Assembly: GCF_036237275.1 (NCBI RefSeq)
Contig: NZ_CP108352.1
Location: 5,890,001 to 5,954,000, forward strand
Source: Streptomyces sp. NBC_01353
GTDB lineage: Bacteria; Actinomycetota; Actinomycetes; Streptomycetales; Streptomycetaceae
Length of the DNA: 64,000 bases
Direction of reading: 5' to 3'
The notes beneath the pieces are model-generated. The model was given only the letters and a program-made list of their open reading frames with translations. It was not told the DNA's origin and did not search any database. Made by a program: the position numbers and the translations under genes. The stretch's first letter is position 1. Every line of letters begins with the position of its first letter. This document shows, one piece after another, positions 7,885-16,136 of this stretch.

Positions 7885-7991
7885 CTCCGGACCCCCATGT
7901 CACCCACCTGCACCATCGATGCTACCTGGAGAGGGTGCCGAACGCCCCCTGACGCAGGGAGTGTTGCCTGTTCCGGGGCGTCGTCGGGCTC

Positions 7992-8762
7992 TCACAGCCG
8001 ATCCCAAGGCACCGATTCGTACGCCTCGTACACCCGCACCATCAGCTCCTCGTCCACCTCGAAGTCCACGCCGTCGATTCCGCCGACCGGCGAGATGCCC
8101 CGGGAGTTCGTCACCAAGGCCGCGCGGAAGCCGGGGAGGTCGTCCCGGGTCACCCGGCGCCGTACCGATTCCAGGTGGGACTCCAGCAGGGTCATCGTGA
8201 TGCCGTGCAGGCAGGGGGCCGACGGCCAGACCAGTGACGTGCCGTCCCAGAAGGCGATGTTGGTGACCGCGCCCTCGGCGATCTCGCCGTCCAGGGAGGT
8301 CAGCAGCGCCTCGTCGAAGCCCTCGCGCCGCACCGCCTCCCCGTAGTACGTCTGGCCGAAGCCGCCCACGTGCTTGATGTGGGGCGCCGGACGCCCGTAC
8401 ACGACGGACTTCAGGCGCTGCGGGGTCGGAACGTGGGTGTACGGATCCGTCACGGTCACCGTGGTCCGGGTGCCTCCGGCGAGGTCCGGGTGGACGTACA
8501 CCCGCGCCGCCGCGTCCCGTCGGCCCGCCGATTCCAGGGCGCCGCGCAGCAGCGCCCGTACGCGCTCCCCGTCCACACCCTCGTCGAACAGCTCCCGGCC
8601 GGCACGGTCGAGGCGGGCCAGATGCAGGTCGAGGCCCTGCACCCGCCCGTCGCGCACCTGGGCCGCGGTGAAGTGGCCGTAGCCGGTCAGCAGGCTCGCG
8701 AGGACCTTCGGGTCGGTGGCGGGGGAGCCGTCGATCTCGATGTGCGGGACAGGCGTCGTCAT
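7992..8762 (-). CDS. Class IV aminotransferase (aminodeoxychorismate lyase / branched-chain aminotransferase fold)
   Basis: 256 aa from ATG 8762; the open frame continues far upstream but only by chance, antisense to the ABC genes. Fold-type IV PLP features are visible: HLARLDRAGRELF near the N-terminus, KSVVYGRPAPHIKH in the position of the active-site lysine region, and the phosphate-binding EGAVTNIAFWDG block followed by LHGITMTLLE. Family members include 4-amino-4-deoxychorismate lyase (PabC) and branched-chain or D-amino-acid aminotransferases; the sequence alone does not decide the substrate. The gene diverges from the SoxR-type promoter at 8803-8833. Confidence 0.8.
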   Translation of the reverse strand: MTTPVPHIEIDGSPATDPKVLASLLTGYGHFTAAQVRDGRVQGLDLHLARLDRAGRELFDEGVDGERVRALLRGALESAGRRDAAARVYVHPDLAGGTRTTVTVTDPYTHVPTPQRLKSVVYGRPAPHIKHVGGFGQTYYGEAVRREGFDEALLTSLDGEIAEGAVTNIAFWDGTSLVWPSAPCLHGITMTLLESHLESVRRRVTRDDLPGFRAALVTNSRGISPVGGIDGVDFEVDEELMVRVYEAYESVPWDRL

Positions 8763-8802
8763 GCCCTCACCGTATGCGGAGACGCCTACGGAAAATCGAC
8801 GC

Positions 8803-8833
8803 TTGACCTCAACCAAACTTGAGGTATCAAGAT
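8803..8833 (+). promoter_or_regulatory. SoxR-box promoter with long spacer, leaderless
   Basis: The -35 TTGACC (8803-8808) and -10 CAAGAT (8828-8833) are 19 bp apart. Within the spacer is CCTCAACCAAACTTGAGG (8807-8824), closely matching the SoxR operator consensus CCTCAAGTTAACTTGAGG; the right half-site is perfect. SoxR-type MerR promoters have 19-20-bp spacers. The ATG of the FMN reductase follows seven bases after the -10 box, so the transcript is probably leaderless. In S. coelicolor an NADPH-dependent FMN reductase (recalled as SCO2478) is a known SoxR target. Confidence 0.85.
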
Positions 8834-8840
8834 TCTCGGC

Positions 8841-9470
8841 ATGGACATCACGAACTCCGCGAACTCCGCCGATTCCACGAGCGCCGCCCAGGTCGCGCCG
8901 CTCAAGCTCGCCGTCATCGTCGCCAGCAATCGCGAGGGCCGCTTCGCCCCGGTCATCGCCGACTGGTTCCTCGGCCGGACCGTCGAGCGCGACGACTTCA
9001 CCGTCGACGTCGTCGACCTCGCCGAGGTCGACCTGCCGACCTCCCTCTCGTACAACCCCGACCCCGCCGTCCGCGCCGAACTGGCCAAGGTCTCCCCGGT
9101 CCTCGCCGCCGCCGACGCCTTCGTCGTCCTCACCCCCGAGTACAACCACTCCTTCCCCGCCTCCCTCAAGTCCCTCATCGACTGGCACGGCTCCGAATGG
9201 CACGCCAAGCCCGTCGGCTTCGTCTCGTACGGAGGGATGTCCGGCGGACTGCGCGCCGTCGAGCAACTGCGCCAGGTCTACGCCGAGATGCACGCCGTGA
9301 CCGTCCGCGACACGGTCTCCTTCCACAACGCCCACGGCCACTTCGACGAGGACGGGCGCCACAAGGACCCCACCCGCCCCGACGCCGCCGCCAAGTCGAT
9401 GCTCGACCAGATCGCCTGGTGGGCGCACGCACTCCGTAACGCCAAGTCCACCCGCCCGTACGCGGCTTGA
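8841..9470 (+). CDS. NADPH-dependent FMN reductase, SoxR-regulated
   Basis: 209 aa flavodoxin-fold reductase. After an Asn/Ser/Ala-rich leader of ~17 residues comes the FMN-phosphate loop (IVASNREGRFAPVIADWF), then VVLTPEYNHSFPASLKSLIDW and VGFVSYGGMSGGLRAVEQLR, the standard motifs of NAD(P)H-dependent FMN reductases. These enzymes reduce flavins or quinones with NADPH in the cytosol. A SoxR box in the promoter ties the gene to redox-active compounds. The ABC exporter gene starts 15 bp after its stop, so the two are probably cotranscribed. Confidence 0.9.
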   Translation: MDITNSANSADSTSAAQVAPLKLAVIVASNREGRFAPVIADWFLGRTVERDDFTVDVVDLAEVDLPTSLSYNPDPAVRAELAKVSPVLAAADAFVVLTPEYNHSFPASLKSLIDWHGSEWHAKPVGFVSYGGMSGGLRAVEQLRQVYAEMHAVTVRDTVSFHNAHGHFDEDGRHKDPTRPDAAAKSMLDQIAWWAHALRNAKSTRPYAA

Positions 9471-9485
9471 TGGGGGACGGGGACC

Positions 9486-11219
9486 ATGCTGTTCCGACTC
9501 GTCGCCGGCCGGCTGCGGCCCTACCGGCGCACCCTGGCCCTGGTCGTCCTCCTCCAACTCGTCCAGTCCCTCGCCTCCCTCACCCTGCCCACCCTCAACG
9601 CCGACGTCATCGACCACGGAGTCCTGCGCGGCGACACCGCCCATGTCCTGGCCGGCGGCGGACTGATGGCCGCCGTCACCCTCCTCCAGGCCGCCGCGGC
9701 AGCCGCCGCCGTCTACTTCGGCGCGAAGATCGCCATGGGGCTCGCGCGTGACCTGCGCGCGGTCGCCTTCCGACGCGTCCAGGACTTCTCCGCCCGCGAG
9801 ATGAGCCGGTTCGGCACCGCCTCCCTCATCACCCGCACCACCAACGACGTCCAGCAGGTCCAGACGTTCGCCGTCCTCGTCCTGACGATGCTGGTCGCCG
9901 CGCCCCTGATGTGCGTCGGCGGCATCGTGATGGCCCTCGACCAGGACGTTCCCCTCGCCCTTCTCCTGCTGCTCTTCGTGCCGCTCATGGCAGGGGCCGT
10001 CGGCGCCGTCGTGCTGCGGATGCGGCCGCTGTTCCGCGGGATGCAGGAGCGCGTCGACCGGGTCAACCGCGTGATGCGCGAACAGATCACCGGCATCCGG
10101 GTCGTCCGGGCCTTCGTCCGCGACCGACACGAGCAGCGAAGGTTCGGCGCCGCCAACGACGAACTGCGCGAGGTCGGACTGCGGGTGGGCCGGCTCCAGT
10201 CCGTGATGTTCCCGATCGTGCTGATCGTCTGGGAGCTCGCGACCGTCGCCATCATCTGGGCCGGCGCCCACCGGATCGAGTCCGGTGCCCTGCAGGCCGG
10301 TTCGCTGATCGCGTTCCTCGGCTATCTGCTCCAGATCATGATGTCGGTGATGATGGTCCTCTTCCTGATGATGCACATGCCCCGCGCCGAGGTCAGCGCC
10401 GAACGCATCCAGGAGATCCTCGCCACCGAGCCGTCCGTCACCCCGCCCGCCGCGCCCGTCCGAGAGCTGCGCGAGCCGGGACGGCTGGAGATCCGCGACG
10501 CCGACTTCAGCTACCCCGGCGCCGAGGAACCCGTCCTCCGCTCGGTGAGCCTCACCGCCCGCCCCGGCCGCACCACCGCCGTCATCGGCTCCACCGGCAG
10601 CGGCAAGACCACCCTCCTCGGGCTCGTCCCGCGCCTCTTCGACGCGACCGGCGGCGAGGTCGAGGTCGGCGGCGTCGACGTCCGCGACATGGACCGGACC
10701 CTGCTCGCCCGTACCGTCGGACTCGTCCCGCAGAAGCCGTACCTCTTCTCCGGCACGGTCGCGAGCAATCTGCGGTACGGAAAGCCCGAGGCGACCGACG
10801 AGGAGCTGTGGCACGCCCTGGAGGTCGCCCAGGCCGCCGACTTCGTACGGAACCTCTCCGAGGGACTGGACGCGCCGGTCGCCCAGGGCGGCGCCAACCT
10901 CTCCGGCGGCCAGCGCCAACGCCTCGCCATCGCCCGGGTCCTCGTGGCCCGCCCCCGGGTCTACCTCTTCGACGACTCCTTCTCCGCCCTCGACCACACG
11001 ACCGACGCGCTGCTCCGTGAAGCCCTCGCCCGAGAGACCTCCGACGCGACCGTCGTCATCGTCGCCCAACGTGTCTCCACCATCCGCGGCGCCGACCGGA
11101 TCGTCGTCCTCGACCAGGGCCGGGCCGTCGGCAGCGGCACCCACGAGGAACTCATGCGGGACAACGCCACCTACCGGGAGATCGTCCTCTCCCAGATCAC
11201 CGAGGAGGAAGCAGCGTGA
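9486..11219 (+). CDS. Heterodimeric ABC exporter, subunit A (degenerate-site half-transporter)
   Basis: 577 aa: an ABC1 membrane domain of six helices (residues ~1-310) followed by an ATPase. Walker A is GSTGSGKT, the signature is NLSGGQRQR, and the Walker B end reads YLFDDSFSALD, with Asp where the catalytic Glu normally stands. That is the signature of the non-canonical half of heterodimeric exporters such as TM287/288. The partner gene overlaps by 4 bp (GTGA). Efflux of a small molecule is expected; the substrate is unknown, but linkage to a SoxR promoter suggests redox-active metabolites. It is paralogous to 27340-29094. Confidence 0.88.
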   Translation: MLFRLVAGRLRPYRRTLALVVLLQLVQSLASLTLPTLNADVIDHGVLRGDTAHVLAGGGLMAAVTLLQAAAAAAAVYFGAKIAMGLARDLRAVAFRRVQDFSAREMSRFGTASLITRTTNDVQQVQTFAVLVLTMLVAAPLMCVGGIVMALDQDVPLALLLLLFVPLMAGAVGAVVLRMRPLFRGMQERVDRVNRVMREQITGIRVVRAFVRDRHEQRRFGAANDELREVGLRVGRLQSVMFPIVLIVWELATVAIIWAGAHRIESGALQAGSLIAFLGYLLQIMMSVMMVLFLMMHMPRAEVSAERIQEILATEPSVTPPAAPVRELREPGRLEIRDADFSYPGAEEPVLRSVSLTARPGRTTAVIGSTGSGKTTLLGLVPRLFDATGGEVEVGGVDVRDMDRTLLARTVGLVPQKPYLFSGTVASNLRYGKPEATDEELWHALEVAQAADFVRNLSEGLDAPVAQGGANLSGGQRQRLAIARVLVARPRVYLFDDSFSALDHTTDALLREALARETSDATVVIVAQRVSTIRGADRIVVLDQGRAVGSGTHEELMRDNATYREIVLSQITEEEAA

Positions 11220-13102
11220 GCGCCCCTCAGCGCCGTGGACCCGCCGTCCAGCAGCGCGGTCCCGGCATCGGCACCCCCTCCCTCGAGCGGTCCCTCGACT
11301 TCCGCTCCTCCGGCCTGCGCCTGCTGCGCATCATGGCCCCCGAACGTCCACGACTGCTCGCCGTGTTCGCCGCAGCGGCGGTCGGCGTCTCGCTCGCCGT
11401 CCTCAGCCCGATGATCCTCGGCCGCGCCACCGACCTCGTCATCTCCGGCGCCGCGAGCCCGGCAGGCGTCGACTTCCCGGCGGTCGCCCGGGTCCTCGCC
11501 GCCGCCCTCGCCCTGGTCGTCGTCTCCGCCGGACTCAACTGGCTCCAGCAGAGGCTCGCCACGACCGTCGTCCAACGGGCCGGTCACCGGCTGCGCGAGG
11601 AGGCGCAGCACAAGCTCGCCCGGCTGCCGCTCTCGTACTTCGACCGGCAGCCGCGCGGCGAGGTCCTCAGCCGCACCACGAACGACATCGACAACCTCAC
11701 CCAGACCCTCCAGCAGGCCTTCAGCCAGATGGTCCGGGCGCTGCTCACCCTCGTGGGCGTGCTGGTGATGATGTTCTGGATCTCCCCGCTGCTCGCCCTG
11801 GTCGCGCTGGCGACCGTCCCCGTCTCGCTGCTCGTGGCCGCCCGCATCGGCAAGCGCGCCCAGCCGCAGTTCGTGAAGCAGTGGGCCGTCACCGGGCGCC
11901 TCAACAGCCATGTGGAGGAGATGTTCACCGGCCACGCCGAGGTCGTCGCCTTCGGGCGGCGCGACGAGGCGGTGGCACGCTTCGACGAGCTCGGCGAGGA
12001 GCTGTACGCGGCGAGCTTCCGCGCCCAGTTCATGTCCGGCTTCATCCAGCCGGCCCTCACCTTCGTCGGCAACGTCAACTACGTCCTGATCGCCGTGGTC
12101 GGCGGCCTGCGGGTGGCGAGCGGGACGCTGACCGTCGGCGACGTCCAGGCGTTCATCCAGTACTCGTACGAGTTCAACGGCCCGATCACCCAGGTCGCGG
12201 CCATGGCCAATCTGCTCCAGTCCGGAGTCGCCTCCGCCGAGCGGGTCTTCGACCTCCTCGACGCGGAGGAGGAGTCCCCGACGCCCGCCGGAGCGAGGCG
12301 CCCCGAGATGGTGACCGGCCGGGTCTCCTTCGAGAAGGTGGCCTTCCGCTACGAGCCGGAGAAGCCGCTCGTCGAGGACCTGTCGCTGACGGTGGAGCCG
12401 GGGCAGACTGTCGCCATCGTGGGACCGACCGGCGCGGGCAAGACGACGCTGGTGAACCTGCTGATGCGGTTCTACGAGGTGACGGGCGGCCGGATCACCC
12501 TCGACGGGGTCGACGTGTCGGCGATGTCACGGGAGGACCTGCGGTCCGGGATCGGGATGGTGCTCCAGGACACCTGGCTGTTCGGCGGGACGATCGCCGA
12601 CAACATCGCGTACGGCGTCCCATCGGAAGGGGCTGCGCACAGCGCATGGGACAAGGGTGGTGGTGGGCGACGGGAGGGCGTCTCGCGGGAGCGGATCGTC
12701 GAGGCCGCCATGGCCACCCACGCCGACCGGTTCATCCGCACGCTGCCCGACGGCTACGACACGGTCCTCGACGAGGACGGCGCCGGTCTCAGCGCCGGCG
12801 AGAAGCAGCTGATCACGATCGCCCGGGCGTTCCTGTCCGAGCCGGTGATCCTCGTCCTCGACGAGGCGACCAGCTCGGTCGACACCCGCACCGAGGTCCT
12901 CATCCAGCGGGCCATGTCGTCCCTCCGGGAAGGCCGCACCTCCTTCGTCATCGCGCACCGGCTCTCCACCGTCAGGGACGCGGACGTGATCCTCGTGATG
13001 GAGGACGGCGGGATCGCCGAGCAGGGCACGCACGAGGAACTGCTGGCGGCGGGCGGTGCCTACGCCCGGCTGTACGCGGCCCAGTTCGCAACGGCGGCCT
13101 GA
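11216..13102 (+). CDS. Heterodimeric ABC exporter, subunit B (catalytic half-transporter)
   Basis: 628 aa; GTG start overlapping the stop of subunit A. Six-helix ABC1 domain, then Walker A (GPTGAGKT), a degenerate signature GLSAGEKQL, and a canonical Walker B with catalytic Glu (LVLDEATSSVD). Degenerate signature here plus Asp in the partner means one ATP site is impaired, as in asymmetric exporters. Compared with its paralog at 25373-27340, 17 extra residues rich in Gly occur after IAYG (encoded around 12617-12667). Otherwise the two align closely throughout. Confidence 0.88.
   Translation: MSAPQRRGPAVQQRGPGIGTPSLERSLDFRSSGLRLLRIMAPERPRLLAVFAAAAVGVSLAVLSPMILGRATDLVISGAASPAGVDFPAVARVLAAALALVVVSAGLNWLQQRLATTVVQRAGHRLREEAQHKLARLPLSYFDRQPRGEVLSRTTNDIDNLTQTLQQAFSQMVRALLTLVGVLVMMFWISPLLALVALATVPVSLLVAARIGKRAQPQFVKQWAVTGRLNSHVEEMFTGHAEVVAFGRRDEAVARFDELGEELYAASFRAQFMSGFIQPALTFVGNVNYVLIAVVGGLRVASGTLTVGDVQAFIQYSYEFNGPITQVAAMANLLQSGVASAERVFDLLDAEEESPTPAGARRPEMVTGRVSFEKVAFRYEPEKPLVEDLSLTVEPGQTVAIVGPTGAGKTTLVNLLMRFYEVTGGRITLDGVDVSAMSREDLRSGIGMVLQDTWLFGGTIADNIAYGVPSEGAAHSAWDKGGGGRREGVSRERIVEAAMATHADRFIRTLPDGYDTVLDEDGAGLSAGEKQLITIARAFLSEPVILVLDEATSSVDTRTEVLIQRAMSSLREGRTSFVIAHRLSTVRDADVILVMEDGGIAEQGTHEELLAAGGAYARLYAAQFATAA
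12617..12667 (+). repeat. In-frame insertion of ~51 bp in the ABC exporter ATPase domain
   Basis: Found by comparison with the paralog in this window: IAYG...VSRE is 17 residues longer here. The inserted DNA carries a CCCAT/ATGGG inverted pair around GCTG/CAGC and a GGTGGTGGTGGG run. It may be a small interspersed element tolerated in a surface loop; boundaries are approximate. Confidence 0.5.
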
Positions 13103-13115
13103 GTACGGTGAGGGG

Positions 13116-13448
13116 GTGACCCTCGCACTGACCGTACTCACCACCACCGACAGCGCCGCCAAGGCACAGGAGCTCGCGCGCGGGGCGGTCGAGGCCCGAC
13201 TCGCCGCCTGCGCGCAGATCTCCGGGCCCGTTACCTCCGTCTACCACTGGCGGAAGGCGATCGAGACCGAGGAGGAGTGGCAGGTCCTCTTCAAGACGAC
13301 CGAGGCCCGCTACGAGGCCCTGGAGGCCCACCTGCTGGCCGTGCACGACTACGACACCCCGGAGATCGTCGCCACGGCGGTGGTCCGGGCGTCGGCCGCG
13401 TACCTGGAATGGATCGAGGCCGAGACGACGGTGGCGTCCGCGGAATGA
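13116..13448 (+). CDS. cutA: Divalent-cation tolerance protein CutA
   Basis: 110 aa from GTG 13116, the family's usual length (~105-115); upstream in-frame ATG codons lie inside the preceding ABC gene. The CutA motifs are present: TVLTTTDSAAKAQELARG, EARLAACAQI and VYHWRKAIETEEEWQVLFKT, then the YDTPEIVA strand. CutA proteins are small trimeric cytosolic ferredoxin-fold proteins linked to copper tolerance and signalling; a molecular role is not firmly established. A TACGGT box (13104-13109) lies six bases before the start, so a leaderless internal promoter is possible in addition to read-through from the ABC genes. Confidence 0.9.
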   Translation: MTLALTVLTTTDSAAKAQELARGAVEARLAACAQISGPVTSVYHWRKAIETEEEWQVLFKTTEARYEALEAHLLAVHDYDTPEIVATAVVRASAAYLEWIEAETTVASAE

Positions 13449-13840
13449 CCGAGCTGCCGTTCTTCGTCTACGGCACGCTGCGGCCGGGCGAGTACAACCA
13501 CGACCGCTTCCTCCTCGGCCGCACGGCGGCGGAGGAACCGGCCCGGCTCCCCGGGGCGTTGCTGTACGACGGGCCCGGCTACCCGTACGCCGTACCGGGC
13601 GAAGGCCTGATCGCGGGCGACCTGGTGACCGCCGCACGCGGGGCGTACGACGAACTGCTCGCCGCTCTCGACCGGGTGGAGGGCGGGGCCGGGTACGAGC
13701 GGGCGGAGCGCACGGTCGTACGGCTCCGGGACGGGTCGGCCGTCCGTGCCTGGGTCTACTTCGCGGCGCCCGGCACCCCGTACGGCCCGCTCATCGGGGG
13801 CGGGGAGTGGCGGGCTCGAGGCGGACCGCGCACACCTTGA
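13445..13840 (+). CDS. Gamma-glutamylcyclotransferase-like (AIG2/GGCT) protein
   Basis: 131 aa; ATG overlaps the cutA stop as ATGA. It begins with the family substrate loop FFVYGTLRPGEYNHDR (YGTLRxG motif) and contains LDRVEGGAGYERAERTV, where the Glu matches the catalytic acid position of GGCT-fold proteins. The fold includes enzymes that release 5-oxoproline from gamma-glutamyl compounds; the substrate is not determinable. The last 50 bp overlap the 3' end of nasA on the other strand. Position at the end of the SoxR-headed gene string suggests co-expression. Confidence 0.82.
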   Translation: MTELPFFVYGTLRPGEYNHDRFLLGRTAAEEPARLPGALLYDGPGYPYAVPGEGLIAGDLVTAARGAYDELLAALDRVEGGAGYERAERTVVRLRDGSAVRAWVYFAAPGTPYGPLIGGGEWRARGGPRTP

Positions 13841-15977
13841 ACTCGGGCATCCGGGAGACGGGGTCGAGGGCGGGGTTGGTGAGGGTGTTCGCCCGGCCCT
13901 CGCCGGGCCAGTGGAAGGGCATGAAGACGGTGTCCGGCCGGATGGCGGTGGTCACCCGCGCGGGAGCCACCGACCGGCCGCGTCGCGAGACCACGGCGAC
14001 CCGCTCGCCGTCGGCCACCCCGAGCCGCTCCGCGAGCCGCGGATGCAACTCGACGAAGGCGCCGGGCGCGGCCGCGTTCAGCTCGTCGACCCGCCGGGTC
14101 TGCGCCCCGGACTGGTACTGCGCGACGACCCGCCCGGTGGTCAGCACGATCGGGTACTCGGCGTCCGTCTCCTCCGCGGCGGCCCGATGCACGACCGGCA
14201 CGAACCGTGCCCGCCCGTCGCCGGTCGCGAACCGGTCGAGGAAGAGCCGGGGGGTACCGGGGTGGGGCCGGGCTTCGGCCGTCGGGACGGCGGCTTCCGG
14301 CGCGTCGTCGGTCGCGGCTTCCGACCGAAGGCCGCCTGCCCGCCCGGCCGCCGTCGTCTGCTCCGGGTCCTCCGGGCAGGGCCAGAAGACGCCGTTCTCC
14401 TCGCGGATGCGGCGGTAGCTGATGCCGGAGTAGTCCGCCGGGCCGCCGGCCGAGGCGCGGCGGAGTTCGTCGAAGACCTCCTCCGGGTCCGTGGGGAAGC
14501 CCTTCTCCCAGCCGAGCAGACCGGCCAGCGCGTGCAGCACCTCCAGGTCGGTGCGGACCCCCTCCGGCGGGGTCAGGGCCCGTTCCCGGAGCAGCACCCG
14601 GCCCTCCAGGTTGGTCGTCGTCCCGGTCTCCTCCGCCCACTGGGTCACCGGCAGCACCACGTCCGCCAGCTCCGCCGTCTCCGACAGGACGACGTCCGCG
14701 ACGGCCAGGAAGTCCAGCGAGCGGATCCGCTCCTCGATGTGCGCGGCGCGCGGCGCCGAGACGACGGGGTTGGAGCCCATGAGGAGCAGGGACTTCACCT
14801 CGCCGCCCAGCGCGTCGAGGAGCTCGTACGCGCTGCGGCCCGGGCCCGGCAGCGACTCCGGGGTCACCCCCCACACCTTGGCCACATGCGCCCGCGCCGC
14901 CGGGTCGTCGAGCTTGCGGTAGCCGGGGAGCTGGTCGGCCTTCTGGCCGTGCTCCCGGCCGCCCTGGCCGTTGCCCTGGCCGGTGAGGCAGCCGTAGCCG
15001 GAGAGCGGCCGCCCGGCCTTCCCGGTCGCGAGGCAGAGGTTGATCCACGCGCCGACCGTGTCCGTTCCCTTCGACTGCTGCTCCGGGCCTCGGGCGGTGA
15101 GCACCATCCCGGTCTCCGCGTCGCAGAACATCCGCATCGCGTCCCGCAGTCGGGGCACCGGCACACCGGTGATCCGCTCGACCAGTTCGGGCCAGTGCGC
15201 CATCGCCCCGGCCCGGGCCGCCTCCCACCCCTCCGTACGCTCCCGGACGAACTCCTCGTCGACCCGCCCCTCGGCGACGACCAGATGCAACAGCCCGAGG
15301 GCGAGCGCGAGGTCGGTGCCCGGGCGGGGCGCGATATGGAGGTCGGCCTGCTCGGCGGTACGGGTGCGGCGCGGGTCGACGACGATGAGCTTGCCGCCGT
15401 TCTCCTTGAGCTCGGTGAGGTAGCGAAGCGCCGGCGGCATCGTCTCGGCAAGGTTGGAGCCGACGAGGATCACACACCCGGTGCGGGGGATGTCCTCCAG
15501 CGGGAACGGCAGCCCCCGGTCGAGCCCGAACGCCCGCTGGTGCGCGGCCGCAGCCGACGACATGCAGAAGCGGCCGTTGTAGTCGATCTGCGAGGTGGCG
15601 AGGACGAGCCGGGCGAACTTGCCGAGCGTGTACGCCTTCTCGTTGGTGAGGCCGCCGCCGCCGAAGACCCCCACGGCATCGGGTCCGTGGTCGGCGCGGG
15701 TCCGGCGCAGCCCATCGGCGACGGCGGCGAGAGCCTCCTCCCAGGTGGCCGGCACCAGGGCACCTGTGTCAGGGCATCGGACCAGGGGCCCGGTCAGCCT
15801 GACCCGGGAGGAGAGTACGGCCGGGGCGGTGCGGCCCTTGCCGCACAGCGCGCCCCGGTTGACGGGGAAGTCGGTCCGCTCCACCACCTCGACGGAGTTG
15901 CCCTTCGGGCTCAGTGACATGCCGCACTGGAGCGCGCAGTAGGGGCAGTGCGTGGGGGTGGTGACAGCCTCGTACAT
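13791..15977 (-). CDS. nasA: Assimilatory nitrate reductase catalytic subunit (molybdopterin oxidoreductase)
   Basis: 728 aa. An N-terminal 4Fe-4S motif (HCPYCALQCG ... GALCGKG) precedes the molybdopterin-binding domains (YNGRFCMSSAAAAHQRAFG, GSNLAETMPP) and the C-terminal dinucleotide-binding region (TGRVVAQYQSGAQTRR, FMPFHWPGEGRANTLT). The length and the short N-terminal cluster fit the NasA/NarB assimilatory type rather than the ~1200-aa respiratory NarG. It reduces nitrate to nitrite in the cytoplasm using Mo-bisMGD and presumably feeds NirB. A candidate GlnR site lies upstream. The 3' end overlaps the convergent GGCT-like gene by 50 bp. Confidence 0.88.
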   Translation of the reverse strand: MYEAVTTPTHCPYCALQCGMSLSPKGNSVEVVERTDFPVNRGALCGKGRTAPAVLSSRVRLTGPLVRCPDTGALVPATWEEALAAVADGLRRTRADHGPDAVGVFGGGGLTNEKAYTLGKFARLVLATSQIDYNGRFCMSSAAAAHQRAFGLDRGLPFPLEDIPRTGCVILVGSNLAETMPPALRYLTELKENGGKLIVVDPRRTRTAEQADLHIAPRPGTDLALALGLLHLVVAEGRVDEEFVRERTEGWEAARAGAMAHWPELVERITGVPVPRLRDAMRMFCDAETGMVLTARGPEQQSKGTDTVGAWINLCLATGKAGRPLSGYGCLTGQGNGQGGREHGQKADQLPGYRKLDDPAARAHVAKVWGVTPESLPGPGRSAYELLDALGGEVKSLLLMGSNPVVSAPRAAHIEERIRSLDFLAVADVVLSETAELADVVLPVTQWAEETGTTTNLEGRVLLRERALTPPEGVRTDLEVLHALAGLLGWEKGFPTDPEEVFDELRRASAGGPADYSGISYRRIREENGVFWPCPEDPEQTTAAGRAGGLRSEAATDDAPEAAVPTAEARPHPGTPRLFLDRFATGDGRARFVPVVHRAAAEETDAEYPIVLTTGRVVAQYQSGAQTRRVDELNAAAPGAFVELHPRLAERLGVADGERVAVVSRRGRSVAPARVTTAIRPDTVFMPFHWPGEGRANTLTNPALDPVSRMPEFKVCAVRLEPATPRPR

Positions 15978-15999
15978 GCCGAAATCATGAGACGGGCGT

Positions 16000-16026
16000 G
16001 TTACGGGAGGCAGCGCGCCGGATTAC
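16000..16026 (-). promoter_or_regulatory. Weak candidate GlnR box upstream of nasA
   Basis: GTTAC (16000-16004) and ATTAC (16022-16026) are exactly 22 bp apart, the repeat distance of successive gTnAC elements in GlnR sites, but the intervening GaAAC elements are not recognisable. Located 23-49 bp upstream of the nasA ATG. Confidence 0.3.
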
Positions 16027-16079
16027 GAGTCGTGCGCGTTCTGCTCCCTCGGGTACCGCGACCGAGGTGAGGGCTCGGG

Positions 16080-16116
16080 GGCGCCTGGTGGATCAGCCCC
16101 TGGTCCACCAGGCGCC
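16080..16116 (-). terminator. Terminator hairpin downstream of the SanA-like gene
   Basis: Perfect 13-bp inverted repeat GGCGCCTGGTGGA (16080-16092) / TCCACCAGGCGCC (16104-16116) with an 11-nt loop. It lies 20 bp past the stop of the minus-strand gene 16137-16868 and separates it from nasA. Confidence 0.75.
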
Positions 16117-16136
16117 GTCCAGGGGTGTCCGGCGGA

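Noticed and set aside
7992..11144. A 1050-codon minus-strand frame
   Set aside because: Aminotransferase character begins at the ATG at 8762; upstream codons are antisense to the FMN reductase and ABC genes with low-complexity Gly/Asp/Glu content.
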